A program made the translations under genes and the position numbers. A stretch of 64,000 nucleotides of DNA from Asaia prunellae JCM 25354 (GTDB taxonomy: Bacteria > Pseudomonadota > Alphaproteobacteria > Acetobacterales > Acetobacteraceae), in contig NZ_BAJV01000009.1 of the NCBI RefSeq assembly GCF_000613885.1, positions 1-64,000 on the forward strand, written 5' to 3'. This document shows, piece after piece, positions 8,221 through 19,146 of the stretch; within the stretch, counting starts at the first letter, position 1, and each line of letters opens with the position of its first letter. The notes below the pieces were generated by a model. It made no database searches. It saw nothing but the letters and a program-made list of their open reading frames with translations, and was not told the origin of the DNA.

Positions 8221-11172
8221 ATGAAGACAATCGGAATGAAACGAAAGCTGCTGCTGGCATCTGCTTTGGGTGCCGGCCTGGCTCTCGGTCAGGGTGCATT
8301 CGCCCAGACTGCCACGACACAGGCTCCCCACGCGCACAAGGCAGTCAAGAAAGCGAAACGCGGCACAGTGCCTGTGGCGGCTCGCAGCACAGCGACGGTT
8401 TCCCCTGCGGCACCGGTCGCCATGCCAGCGACCACGCGTAGCGTTTCGGCCCAGCGCAACGCCTTTGCGCCTGTGGCCGATGGAGCAAGGCGCGGCGGCA
8501 GCGAAAATATCGTGGTGACGGGCTCGGCGCTCAGCACGTCAAATAACGCCAATGCTAACCCGGTTCAGATCATTACGGCCAAGCAGATCATGCAGACCGG
8601 CGCGAGCACGGTGGGTGACTATCTGCAACGTCTGCCTTCGGTCGGTTCTTCGGGCACCTATAACTCTCAGACCAACGGCACGGGCGGTTCGTCCTGCGTC
8701 GATCTGCGTAACCTCGGCCAGAACCGCACGCTGGTGCTGATCGATGGCAAGCGCACGACGCTCAATGGCAACAACAGCTGCGTCGATCTGAATACAATCA
8801 ACGTCTTTCAGGTTGCGAGCATCGAAATCCTGAAGGATGGTGGTTCGGAGCTTTACGGCGCCGATGCCGTGGCGGGCGTCATCAACATCAAGATGCGCCA
8901 CGACCTCAACGATGCAAATATCACCGTCAAGGGTGGTATCTCCGATGTGGGCGACGGCCAGACCGGTCAGATTTCCGGCTACAAGGGCTGGAATTTCGAC
9001 CATGGCAAGGGCAACGTCACGCTGTTCGGCTCCTACATGACGTCGAGCGGCATCATGCAGCGTAACCGTGCCTGGTCACGCAATGTGCAAACGAATGATC
9101 CGGTCGACTCTTCTGACCTGTTGTTCGGCTCATCCATTCCGACGACAGGCAAATATTTTACTGATTCCGGTACCTATATTCCGAATGCAAGTGGTTCGGG
9201 ATATCACACCGCCACCTCTGCTGACCGCTATAATTACGGCTCGCAGCAGTCTCTGACCAACTCTTTGCAGAACTCGACACTGTCTTTCGACGCGCATTAC
9301 GACGTGAACAAGCATTTCACGCCTTACGCGAATTTCCAGTACAGCCATCGCACATCCAGTACCATGCTGGCCTCCGAGCCGATGACAGGCAGCATCTATC
9401 CCTCGACGCTGCCTTCAAGCCTCGTGATCCCTGCCAATGCACCCTACAACACGTTTGGTGAAGACGTGCTGATGTACAAACGGTACAGCGAATGGGGCAA
9501 CCGTCGTACAGAAACCGCTACCGATACCTATACGGCGATCGCCGGTGCCAAGGGCGAGATCACCCATGGCTGGATGTATGATCTGTCCTATACCTACGGC
9601 TGGAACCAGGTCACCTCGCAGATGTCGGGTGTAGGCAATTATGCCAAGCTCCTGCAGGAATACGGTCTGCAGCAGGTTGACCCGACGGATTCCAGCTCTG
9701 CGCTGGTCTATAATCCTTCGGTCTGTCAGGCCTCTGCCGGCTGCGTGCTGTCTGATCCGTTCAAGCCTCTTTCATCCGCGGCGGCTGCCTATTCGAACTA
9801 CACCAGCCATGACCATTACTATTATCAGCTGCGTGACCTGAATCTGCGCATGCATAACAACCATGTCGCGACCATGCCCTGGAAGGGCGGTGGTGATCTG
9901 GGCTTCGCTCTTGGTATGGAACATCGCGGTGAGCAGCTGGCTTATCACCCCGACGCCGTTGTAGCCTCCGGTGATACGCTGACCAATTCAGCCTCCTATA
10001 CGGGCGGCGGGTTCAACGTTACGGAAGGATATCTTGAAGGCAAGGCCACGCTGCTGCGTGACGTCTTTCTTGCAAAGGACCTGACCATTGACGCACAGGG
10101 GCGTTATTCGTCCTACAGCACGTTCGGGGGCACCAAGAACTGGAAAGCCTCGATCAACTGGGCGCCGATCCAGGATATCCGCTTCCGTGCCACGATTGGC
10201 AGCTCCTATCGCCAGCCGAATGTCTATGAGCTCTATTCCGGTGGCAGCCTCGGTTATGCCTCGGCAACCGATCCCTGTGCCCAGGCAGGCTCCTATGGCT
10301 CGCTCTCGGCCAATGTTGTTGCGAACTGTGCCAAACAGGGAATCAACAGCTCGACCTTTGTGGCGGCCAATTCCGGTCAGGTGCCGACACTCTATGGCGG
10401 TAACGCATCACTCAAGCCTGAAACCGGCCGTACCTATACGATCGGCACGGTGATTACTCCGCGCTGGGTGCCTGGTTTGTCTGCCTCGGTCGAATACTGG
10501 CACTATACCATCAAGAACATGATCTCTTATCTGAGTTCGCAGTATATTCTTGATCAATGCTATACCGGGGCAAGTTCGAGCTACTGCAACAACATCACGC
10601 GCGTTTCCGGCACGAATCAGCTGAACTCCGTAACAGATTATTATGCCAATATTGGTGGTCTGCGTACGAGCGGCATCGATTTCGACCTTGATTATCGTAT
10701 CCGTGTCACGCGCAAGGATGTGGTAACACTGGGGAACAACTTCCAGCAGCTCATAAGCTATCTGCAGCAGAACGAGCCAGGCGGGCAGTGGTACAATTAT
10801 GCCGGTCGTCTGATGTATCAGTCAGGTACGGGCCAGCCGCGTGTGCGTGACTATGCCACGCTCAACTGGCAGCACGGTAACTGGGGCGTCACCTACATGC
10901 TCAAATACACGGGTGGTATGGTGTGGAACAACGGATCGCAGGATCTCAGCACGGCGCTCGGCTATGGCCGCTACAAGACGCCGGGTATTTTCTCGCATGA
11001 TCTGACGGTCAACTACCGTCTCAACCGCTGGAATTTCACCGCCGGTGTGAACAATCTGTTCGATAAGCAACCGCCTTTCGTGGCCGATGCCTCAACGAAC
11101 AGTGCCGCAGGGCTCTATGGCGATCTCTATATGGGCCGCTATGTCTTCCTACAGGCTGGCGTGAACTTCTGA
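8221..11172 (+). CDS. TonB-dependent outer-membrane receptor
   Basis: This is a 983-aa outer-membrane transporter. It has a Sec signal peptide ending around AFAQT (residue 29) and a low-complexity Ala/Pro/Thr linker. A TonB-box-like stretch (ENIVVTGSAL) leads into a plug domain (QIITAKQIMQTGASTVGDYL, LVLIDGKRTT, IEILKDGGSELYGADAVAGV). The C-terminal beta-barrel ends with the terminal phenylalanine expected for BAM insertion (FLQAGVNF). Its large size and CVDLRNLGQNRTL plug resemble the Caulobacter/sphingomonad-type receptors used for oligosaccharides, peptides or other organic ligands. No ligand gene lies next to it, so the substrate is open. Confidence 0.95.
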   Translation: MKTIGMKRKLLLASALGAGLALGQGAFAQTATTQAPHAHKAVKKAKRGTVPVAARSTATVSPAAPVAMPATTRSVSAQRNAFAPVADGARRGGSENIVVTGSALSTSNNANANPVQIITAKQIMQTGASTVGDYLQRLPSVGSSGTYNSQTNGTGGSSCVDLRNLGQNRTLVLIDGKRTTLNGNNSCVDLNTINVFQVASIEILKDGGSELYGADAVAGVINIKMRHDLNDANITVKGGISDVGDGQTGQISGYKGWNFDHGKGNVTLFGSYMTSSGIMQRNRAWSRNVQTNDPVDSSDLLFGSSIPTTGKYFTDSGTYIPNASGSGYHTATSADRYNYGSQQSLTNSLQNSTLSFDAHYDVNKHFTPYANFQYSHRTSSTMLASEPMTGSIYPSTLPSSLVIPANAPYNTFGEDVLMYKRYSEWGNRRTETATDTYTAIAGAKGEITHGWMYDLSYTYGWNQVTSQMSGVGNYAKLLQEYGLQQVDPTDSSSALVYNPSVCQASAGCVLSDPFKPLSSAAAAYSNYTSHDHYYYQLRDLNLRMHNNHVATMPWKGGGDLGFALGMEHRGEQLAYHPDAVVASGDTLTNSASYTGGGFNVTEGYLEGKATLLRDVFLAKDLTIDAQGRYSSYSTFGGTKNWKASINWAPIQDIRFRATIGSSYRQPNVYELYSGGSLGYASATDPCAQAGSYGSLSANVVANCAKQGINSSTFVAANSGQVPTLYGGNASLKPETGRTYTIGTVITPRWVPGLSASVEYWHYTIKNMISYLSSQYILDQCYTGASSSYCNNITRVSGTNQLNSVTDYYANIGGLRTSGIDFDLDYRIRVTRKDVVTLGNNFQQLISYLQQNEPGGQWYNYAGRLMYQSGTGQPRVRDYATLNWQHGNWGVTYMLKYTGGMVWNNGSQDLSTALGYGRYKTPGIFSHDLTVNYRLNRWNFTAGVNNLFDKQPPFVADASTNSAAGLYGDLYMGRYVFLQAGVNF

Positions 11173-11246
11173 TTATGCCTTCCCGGTGTCTGAAAGCATC
11201 GGGAACAATCGCTCCTATCGTGGGGGAGCGGCTCCTTTTCTGCAGT

Positions 11247-12311
11247 TCAGAGCAGGTAGGAGTCGTTTCCCGTCACCAGCGGCGTACGAGCCTGTCGGTA
11301 GGTGCTGCTGCTGCGTTCGCGATGATTTTCTATGGTCGAATAGATCAAGCCAGCGCTCTCCGCATCGAAGACGCGGTGCGTAAAGTCTTCACGTACTGCG
11401 TGGATTGCCTTGGTATAGGCGTGGGGACCAGTGATATTGAATGTGGTCACGGCCCCCACGCCATGCACGTCCGGACGGTATGTGAGGATTTTGGTCATAA
11501 CCAGCAGAATCACCCGACGCAGATAAGGATGTCCCGGTCGCGCGATCAGGAACCATTGCTGGTACTCACCTCCCGTGACATAGGCGATCGAGGCGCCAAG
11601 TCCCCAGCCTGCATGACGCCCTGAACCTGACATGTTCCATTGTGAAATCAGATATTCGTCTCTGGGATGGATGATGGCATCCAGTGGTTGCGACATGGAC
11701 GATTTCAGGTCGAGATAAACGCCGCCGAGTTTGTAGATCAGCAGATAGCGAAAAAAATCAGCTTTCGCCGCGCCATACTCATTGCCAATCATCAGATAGA
11801 TCTTCAGCACATCCCAGCCATAATGATCCGAAATGAACTGGAAACGTGTGGCTTCATCCCAGATATGCACACGCCATCCGGGATTGAGAGAGGCTGTGCG
11901 GGTAATATTCTCACTGAAAGCCGGGTCGAGGGCAGGGATATCGTTGCAGATGAAGTGCAGGTGCCTCGGGATGGGGACGGCATCATCGGAAGAGGGAGCG
12001 ATTTCAGGGAATCGTCGCAGAATGAGGCAGGAAAGTTCACTCCAGCTTTCGCGCTCCATGTCCTGGTCGCGCGTACCGTCTGGCGCATGTGAGTAGACGG
12101 CCCCCTCCTGGTCGCGCAGCTGGTAGACGCCGGGCCGCAAGGTAACGATGCCGAAAGAGGGAGGAGCATAGACAAGGTGGTTCCCGGACAGACCGAGCAG
12201 CCCGGGAGTATTGCGATCCAGCACAATACCTCTGACCGCTTCACGGTCAGAGCTGTCATCAGGCGCGATGAGAGCATCACCGAACATTGTGATCAGGGCG
12301 GTTTCAGTCAT
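11247..12311 (-). CDS. OCH1/capsule-type glycosyltransferase with DXD motif
   Basis: This is a 354-aa protein (start MTETALITMFGD, ATG 12311). The central part reads PRHLHFICNDIPALDPAFS, then NPGWRVHIWDEATR, then AKADFFRYLLIYKLGGVYLD with the DXD-like LDLKS. This is the GT32/OCH1 mannosyltransferase-like fold (Gly_transf_sug). The N-terminal 110 residues look like a separate sugar-phosphate or beta-rich module. It begins 13 bp after the stop of the helicase gene, so the two are probably co-transcribed although functionally unrelated. Donor and acceptor are unknown; a surface glycan is likely. Confidence 0.8.
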   Translation of the reverse strand: MTETALITMFGDALIAPDDSSDREAVRGIVLDRNTPGLLGLSGNHLVYAPPSFGIVTLRPGVYQLRDQEGAVYSHAPDGTRDQDMERESWSELSCLILRRFPEIAPSSDDAVPIPRHLHFICNDIPALDPAFSENITRTASLNPGWRVHIWDEATRFQFISDHYGWDVLKIYLMIGNEYGAAKADFFRYLLIYKLGGVYLDLKSSMSQPLDAIIHPRDEYLISQWNMSGSGRHAGWGLGASIAYVTGGEYQQWFLIARPGHPYLRRVILLVMTKILTYRPDVHGVGAVTTFNITGPHAYTKAIHAVREDFTHRVFDAESAGLIYSTIENHRERSSSTYRQARTPLVTGNDSYLL

Positions 12312-12324
12312 TACGATCTTCCTG

Positions 12325-15215
12325 TCATTCGTCTGCGTCGAGGAATGGAACAGCAGGTTCGGCGGGCAGGAATGTGCCAATCTGTCGCACTGCGTCGGCA
12401 AGACTCACGCGCTCGACCGCAACGCCATCGGGAAATGCCGAGAGAAGGCGGGATGGCATGCGACGATCCAGGATAACGAACACACCACGGTCGTCACCCT
12501 TGCGGATCAGGCGACCGAAAGCCTGACGGAGCCTCATGCGGGTCAGGCGGTCATCGTAATCGCGTGGATCGTCGGGAGAGAGGGTCTTGCGACGCTCACG
12601 GTGCAGGATATCCGGCCTTGGCCAGGGTGTACGTTCGAATACTACCAGACGCAGAGCCTGGCCGGGTACATCTACTCCATCACGCATGGCATCGGTGCCA
12701 AGGAGGCAGGAATGGAGCTCGGTGCGAAAAATATCCACAAGAGTGGCATTATCCATAGTATCGACGTGCTGGGCATAGAGTGGCAACCCGGCTTCTTCCA
12801 GAGGTATGGCGATGCGCTGATGCACAGCCCGTAGCCGTGAGATGGCTGTAAACAGACCGAGCGCGCCTCCCTGCGAGGCCACGAACAACAGCCGGTAGGC
12901 GCCCGCCAGCGCATCAAGATCATTGGGCGGTACGTCGGTCACGATCAGGGCGCGTGTCTGATGGGCATAGTCGAACGGGCTAAGCAACGAGGCACGGACA
13001 GGGGGCTTGATGAAATGCTGTGTGCCAAGTCGTGTTTCGGCAGCGTGCCAGCTTTGTTCGACCAGACGCGGGTCGGGGCCGTTTTCTCCTGAAGCCGGTG
13101 TCTGGTCGCGCAAGGTGGCGGAGGTAATAAGTATACCATGGGCGGGGCCCTGCATGACCGAAGCAAAGGGAATGGTGGGGTCACGCCAGTGACGATGCAA
13201 CCCTATATCGGTTTCGCCCTGTCTGCCCGGGACATACTCCGTGCGTATCAGATCGATAAACGAACTGTCGGATGGGTTATCCTCTCCCAGCACGGTATCG
13301 AGTATCGCGATCCAGCCTTCGACGCGGGCGATGGCGCGTCGTCTCAGAGAACGGATCATGGCCTCTATGCGCAAGCGCTGCGCAGCTTCCAGGGCGTCGT
13401 CTGGGTCGCTGAGTAAGGATTTTAGGCGTTCGACCAGTGTCTTGAGGGGAGCAAGCAGGCGCCGTAATGCGGTATCCAGCGGAGCGGTTGCCTCACGCAG
13501 TGCCTCGCCTGCCGGGTGCAGGCCACATTCGGAAGAGTCCTGCCCGCGTGTGCCGATGCGTCTTGCCTCAAGCTGCGCCTTGAGCGCCTGAAAAAACTGC
13601 TCTGATGGATTGGTTACAAGGTCAGGAACGCTTGGCTGGGGAGCGGTATCCTCGCCGTTCAGCCGACCCAGCCATCCGGGTGCGGGCAAGGCATGGGACG
13701 CACCAAGAATGGCTTCCAGCGGGCTGTCGAGAGCAGGTGATGCAGCCACAAGATCTTCAAGTCGACGACGTAATCCTCGGGCACGTGAACGACCGCCTTC
13801 GGCGCCGAGCAGCCAGCGACGCAGCTCTGCAGCCTCAAGTCCGGAAAGCGCAAGCGAGAAAGCGCTGTCGGCAGCTTCGGGCAAATGATGCCCTTCATCG
13901 AAAAAATACCTGGTGGGAAGCTGATCTTCATCCGGCACATCATCACGGGCAATGCTTGACCAGCTCGCCTGTGAAAGGACCAGGGCGTGATTGGCAATTA
14001 CGAGCCTTGCTCCCCGAGCGCGTCTGATGGAATGTTCGACGAAACAGGTCTGGTAATGAGGGCAGGCACCATGGATGCATTCGCCGCGACGATCGGCCAT
14101 GCCGAAAAGGACACCACTGCCGAAAATATCACCGAACCAGCCTGGCAGGTCCCCTCCCATCAGATCGCCGTCTTCAGTTGCCTCAGCCCAGCGCGCGAGC
14201 ATCGAAAGACCGATCAACGCTGCAGGTGAGGTGGATGGGCGTGACGCAAGCGTGTTGACTGCGTCTTCCATATTCAGCAGGCAAAGATAGTTTTCGCGGC
14301 CCTTGCGCAGGACGACGGTCTCGCGTCTTTCAGCATCATCAGGGTAGAGACGACGCAGTTCCTGCTCGATCTGGCGTTGCAGATGGCGTGTGTAGGTTGA
14401 GATCCAGACAGGACCATCATTCTGTTCGGCCCATACACTGGCCGGGGCGATATACCCCAGGGTTTTGCCCGTGCCGGTGCCCGCTTCTGCGAGAACGATC
14501 TCGGGAATTCCCGCGCCTCCCGGGGAGCAAGTGCCTGAGTGATCGCCGAAGCGTAATCGGCCTGACCGGACCGTGTTTCAGCGCCGGTACCAAGAATGCG
14601 GGTAAGGCGTGCACGGGCTTCGGCTGGAGTTACCGGACGGCTGCCCGGCGGCGGGCGCTGCGCCATTTCCTCCCATCGTGGCAGACGTCTCCAGACCCGC
14701 AGGGCCTCGTAGGGGTGACGGTGCTGGCTGGGTTGTGCCGCCAGAGCGTCCTCTGCAAAGCCGGCCCAGCTCCATCCTGCCCGGGACAGCAAGGGCAAGA
14801 GCGAACGCAAGGTTTCGGCCTCTTTCGTGACGGCCATTCCCTCAAGCGCGTTCTTTAGCTTGTCGAGCAGCAGAAACAGGAAATCCGCTTCGCAATGTTC
14901 CGGAGGTCTCAGGCCAAGGGCGATGCCCATGCCACGAGGTGTGGGAACAACCGTACGCGTCGGGAAGAGGAACAGAAAAAGCTCGAGCAGATCAAACCAT
15001 GGCACGACCTGTCCCGGAGGGGTCAGGTCGAGGCGCCGGATCGTGGCCGGACCGTGGATCAACAGGGGGGCGGGCAGGGTTGCAAGAAGAGAGGCCGCGC
15101 CCTGCGCGTCAAGCGACAGGAGCTCACCATCAGGCGTCAGGAGTGAGGCGTGGGCACGCGTCGTGATCAGGGCAGGGGCATCATAAGGCGAGGCGCGAGA
15201 GAGCGTGGGCATCAT
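12325..15215 (-). CDS. DinG-like ATP-dependent DNA helicase (frame broken by one base)
   Basis: This is an XPD/DinG superfamily 2 helicase of about 963 aa once one base is added. The N-terminal piece (15215 to ~14525) carries a family-specific extension. Across the break the product reads PEIVLAEAGTGTGKTLGYIA (Walker A). The second piece contains cysteines placed like the Fe-S cluster of XPD/DinG (ECIHGACPHYQTCFVEHSIR), DEGHHLPE (DEAH-like box) and RMRLRQAFGRLIRKGDDRGV (motif VI). Family role: unwinding of damaged or R-loop DNA. The break is at about 14519-14525, where CCCCGGG needs one more G. Sequence error is the simplest cause. Confidence 0.85.
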
Positions 15216-15390
15216 ATCCAGTCTAGACGCTAGATGAGCAAGCCGCCAGCAAATGACGGCGCGGCAGGGTTTTTACGATTCCGGGCTTTGTGTTGATGGA
15301 CGGCAGGCAGGGCGTGAATGCCAGAGCACAGGGGGTATAACGCCATGTTGCTTGACCGGAAGCGGAACTATTCCTAGTTTTCGAACAATC

Positions 15391-17016
15391 ATGTCCAAGA
15401 GCAATCAAAACAACGCCCCGATCCCTCCCGATGCTTCCGAGCTGCCCAAAGCCTGGCCGTTCGAAGAGGCGCGAAAAATCGCGGCTCATGTCGAGGCCCG
15501 TGGGGGGGACGCTCCGGCTCTTCTTGAGACAGGGTATGGTCCTTCGGGCTTGCCCCATATCGGGACATTTGGTGAAGTTGTCCGGACGACCTGGGTCCGG
15601 CAGGCCTATGAGCAGCTGACAGGGCGCAAGACCCGTCTGCTGGCTTTTTCTGATGACATGGATGCCCTCCGCAAGGTGCCGGGCAATGTCCCGAATCAGG
15701 AAATGCTGGCACAGCATCTCGGTCTGCCACTGAGCCGGATTCCTGATCCATTCGGCAAGTTCGAGAGTTTTTCTGCCCATAACAACGCCATGCTGTGCGA
15801 ATTCCTCGACCGTTTCGGTTTTGAGTATGAATTTGCTTCTGCGACAAAGTATTACACATCCGGCGTGTTCGATGCGGCCCTGCGCCGTATGCTTGAAGTG
15901 CATGATGAAGTCGTAGCGACGATTGTCCCGACACTGGGAGCTGAACGCCGGGCTACCTATTCGCCGGTTCTTCCCATCCACCCGCGTACTGGTCAGGTAA
16001 TGCAGGTCCCTGTTCTCAGGGTCGACCCTGACGCTGCGACGGTACAGTGGAAAGATCCCGAGACAGGCGAGACTTTCGAAACCTCGGTTCTCGGGGGACA
16101 CGCCAAGATGCAGTGGAAGGCCGACTGGGCCATGCGCTGGTATGCGCTCGGTGTTGATTACGAAATGTCGGGCAAGGATCTGATCGACAGCGTCAAGCTT
16201 TCAAGCAAGATCTGTCGTATTCTTGGCAAGGCTCCACCTGCCGGGCTTACCTACGAGCTTTTTCTTGACCAGAATGCCCAGAAAATCAGCAAATCCAAGG
16301 GTAACGGGCTTTCGATTGAGGAATGGCTGCATTATGCGCCGCCAGAAAGCCTTGCCCAATACATGTTCAATCAGCCGACGCGGGCCAAGCGCCTGTTCTT
16401 CGACGTTATTCCGCGTGCAATGGATGAATATCTTGCCAATCTGGACAAGGCGACAGAAACGCAGGACCAGAATGTTCTGCACGCAAATCCTGCCTGGTTC
16501 ATCCATGGCGGTACCCTCGATACAGGCCTTTCCAGCCCTGTCTCGTTTACCGCCCTGCTCAATCTCGCTTCTGTAGCCAATGCTGAGTCGAGCGATATTC
16601 TCTGGAAGTTCCTGCAGCGCTACGATTCTTCGCTATCCCCTGAGACGCATCCCTATGTGGATCGGCTTGTTGGTCATGCTCTTGTCTACTTCAAGGAATT
16701 TGTCCGTCCGGCCAAGGTCTTCCGGGCGCCGACAGATCTGGAGCGCGTAGCGCTGCAGGATCTTGCTGATGCCTTGAAACTGGCTGAACCAAGCCTATCT
16801 CCGGTGCAGGTTCAGGATATCGTCTTTGAAATCGGCAAGAAGCATCAGATCCAGCCGCTGCGGGCCTGGTTCGGTTGTCTCTACGAAGTTCTGCTCGGAC
16901 AGACGGAGGGGCCGCGTTTCGGTATCTTCGCCTCGCTTTTTGGCCTGCCCGAGACCGTAGCCCTGATCGAGGGGGCTCTAGCCCGAGATCCATCTGGCAA
17001 AGAAGCCGTTCAGTGA
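15391..17016 (+). CDS. lysK: Class I lysyl-tRNA synthetase
   Basis: This is a 541-aa aminoacyl-tRNA synthetase that charges tRNA-Lys. The class I signatures are present: the HIGH-type motif in GYGPSGLPHIGTFGE near residue 45 and the KMSKS-type motif KISKSKGNG near residue 300. A Rossmann catalytic core is followed by an alpha-helical anticodon domain. Class I LysRS is the archaeal type and is standard in Alphaproteobacteria. ATG 15391 is used; the longer frame upstream lacks similarity. The MprF-like gene follows 37 bp downstream. That adjacency is notable because MprF consumes Lys-tRNA. Confidence 0.96.
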   Translation: MSKSNQNNAPIPPDASELPKAWPFEEARKIAAHVEARGGDAPALLETGYGPSGLPHIGTFGEVVRTTWVRQAYEQLTGRKTRLLAFSDDMDALRKVPGNVPNQEMLAQHLGLPLSRIPDPFGKFESFSAHNNAMLCEFLDRFGFEYEFASATKYYTSGVFDAALRRMLEVHDEVVATIVPTLGAERRATYSPVLPIHPRTGQVMQVPVLRVDPDAATVQWKDPETGETFETSVLGGHAKMQWKADWAMRWYALGVDYEMSGKDLIDSVKLSSKICRILGKAPPAGLTYELFLDQNAQKISKSKGNGLSIEEWLHYAPPESLAQYMFNQPTRAKRLFFDVIPRAMDEYLANLDKATETQDQNVLHANPAWFIHGGTLDTGLSSPVSFTALLNLASVANAESSDILWKFLQRYDSSLSPETHPYVDRLVGHALVYFKEFVRPAKVFRAPTDLERVALQDLADALKLAEPSLSPVQVQDIVFEIGKKHQIQPLRAWFGCLYEVLLGQTEGPRFGIFASLFGLPETVALIEGALARDPSGKEAVQ

Positions 17017-17053
17017 AAGCAAAAAGACGATCGTCAGCCTTGAATGAGGGTTC

Positions 17054-19146
17054 ATGACCGTTAAGGAACAAACTGCTCCCTGCTGTGACGAAGGCGAGGC
17101 TTCAACGCCCGGTGCCTGGCGACGTGTAGCGTATCGTCTCCCGGCACTGATCGGGCTTGTCCTGCTGGTTGCCGCTATTTATGTCATTCAGAAAGAACTG
17201 AAATCACTTTCTCTGTCTGAAATCCGGCAAGCCTTTCAGGCAATCCCGATCGAACCTTGGCGGCAGGTGTCGGGTGTACGGTTCTTTCCTATTTCATTCT
17301 GTCTTTCTATGACTGGCTTGCCTGCTATCATATCGGAGCGAGGCAGTCTTTCCTTCGGACGGCTTTCGCGGCTTTCTGCTCTTATGTTCTGTCGCATAAT
17401 CTCGGTTGCTCTGCGATTTCCGGTGCTGCGGTACGCTTCCGGCTTTATCGCAACTGGGGAGTTTCACCCGGTGGCATTGCCCAGATTATTGCGTTCTGCT
17501 CGACGACCTATCTGCTGGGGGCGATGACTCTTATCGGCGGGGTGCTGATTTTCGAGCCCTCTCATATTCCGCTGATCGACCATCTGCCTCATTTTCTGTT
17601 GCAGGCGGGGGGTGCCGCGGCCTGGCTTGCCGTAGTCGCCTATCTTCTTGTTTCGATACGCTATCGCCAGATGCGCATCTGGCGCTATACGCTCGAAGTG
17701 CCGAGCTTTCGTGTGGCACTGGCTCAGGTGGTGGTCAGCGCAGCTGATATGGCGGCGACGGCCCTTATTGCCTATGTGCTGCTTCCTCCCCAGGCGATGA
17801 TCGGCTTCCCGGCTTTTCTGGCAATCTATATTGCCTCCTATACAGCCGGGCTGGTCGCAAGTGTGCCCGGTGGGCTGGGCGTTTTCGACGGCGCGATGCT
17901 TCTTGCACTCAATCCCTATATGCCAACGCCGCAAATACTGGGTGTAATTCTCACTTTCCGGTTGTTCTACTACATTGTTCCGCTGGTGCTGGCAGGAATC
18001 ATGTTCGCGGTGCATGAGCTTTTCCTGCGGGGCGATGCCGCACTTGCTCGCCGCCGCGGTGCCGTACCAGCAATTGCGCTCATGAGGCGACCCAGCCAGG
18101 TAGTGCGTGAATCCGAAGCCGATTTCTCGGTGACTGTTGCGACGGGAGTTGTCGCTGGTACCGGTATTCTTCTCGTGTTCTACGCCGTAGCCGTGCCTGC
18201 TCCCCTGGTGGGAACGCCTTTGGCCCATCTGTTGTTGCAGATCGCTGAATTCCTGATCTGTCTCACGGGGGTCATGCTGGTAGGGGTCGCAGCGGGCCTG
18301 GCGCAAAGGGTGACTGCGGCCTGGCGGGCTGCCCTGACCCTGCTTGGTCTGGCAATTCCGCTTGTCATTCTGAGGCAGGGACCTCTGGGGATTGCCCTTG
18401 GTCTGATGCTGGTCATGTTTCTGATCGCACCATTTCGTGCCTGCTATTATCGCAAGGCAAGGCTGTTTTCCGAACCTCTCAATCCGACATTGATCACACC
18501 CGTTACGCTCTGGATCATTAGCCTCGCCAGCGTTGGCCTCTTTGCGCTGCGTCAGCATCTGGGTCATGCCTGGTGGCGTTCTCTTATCTATGATGCTCAT
18601 ACTTCCATGGTGCGATGGGCACTCGCGATTTCGGCTGTCCTGGGCATTATCGCCGTCATCCAGATGCTGCGTCGCAGTCATGTGCTGGTTCGTCCATGGG
18701 ACAGGGAAAGCGAAACACTCTATAAAAGTCTGGCTCATGCCCTTGACGAACTGGGTCCCCGTCGCCCGAGTGGTCTTATTCTGAATGATAACGGTCGGGC
18801 AGGAATTCCGTTTTTCAGAACCGGCCAGTTCATTATCGGTGTGGGTGATCCAGCAGGTGCAGAAAACGATTGTATCGCCGCAATCTGGCGTTTGCGCGAT
18901 CTGGCGCTTGAGGAAGGCCGGCATCCGGTTTTCATCAAGGTGGGCCAGGCCCTGATTGGTGTTTATCACGATATTGGTATGACCGTTTGCCCGAACGGGC
19001 CGGGAGAAACGGGTATGTTGTGCTGCCTTGCGCAGGATCTTCATGCAGTCAAGGCAGTGCTTGGAAGCGAACATAAACGCCTGAAGCGTCTGCTTCACGC
19101 CAAAGGGTTTCTGTCGGTCAAGGCGCGTATAGATCGGGCCGGATGA
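17054..19146 (+). CDS. mprF: MprF-like phosphatidylglycerol flippase/aminoacyl transferase (frame broken, short C-terminus)
   Basis: This is a membrane protein of about 697 aa after one added base. The N-terminal frame (17054 to ~17274) gives the first helix. The second frame supplies a long polytopic region with the UPF0104/flippase signature GLVASVPGGLGVFDGAMLLA, then further helices. It ends with a soluble DUF2156 (GNAT-like) start: SGLILNDNGRAGIPFF, FIIGVGDPAGAENDCIAAIW. Family knowledge: MprF adds Lys or Ala from aminoacyl-tRNA to phosphatidylglycerol and flips it, which reduces cationic-peptide binding. Here only about 150 residues of the roughly 300-residue synthase domain exist. The TGA overlaps the next ATG, so the short end looks genuine. 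The break is at 17272-17274 (GGG needs one more G). Confidence 0.82.

Noticed and set aside
11180-11205. Hairpin after the TonB receptor gene
   Set aside because: Nine pairs with a wobble and no T-run; too weak to list as a terminator.
17464-19098. 544-codon open frame antisense to the MprF-like gene
   Set aside because: Its product is rich in His, Arg, Gln and Cys with no domain; the sense strand carries a well conserved membrane protein.
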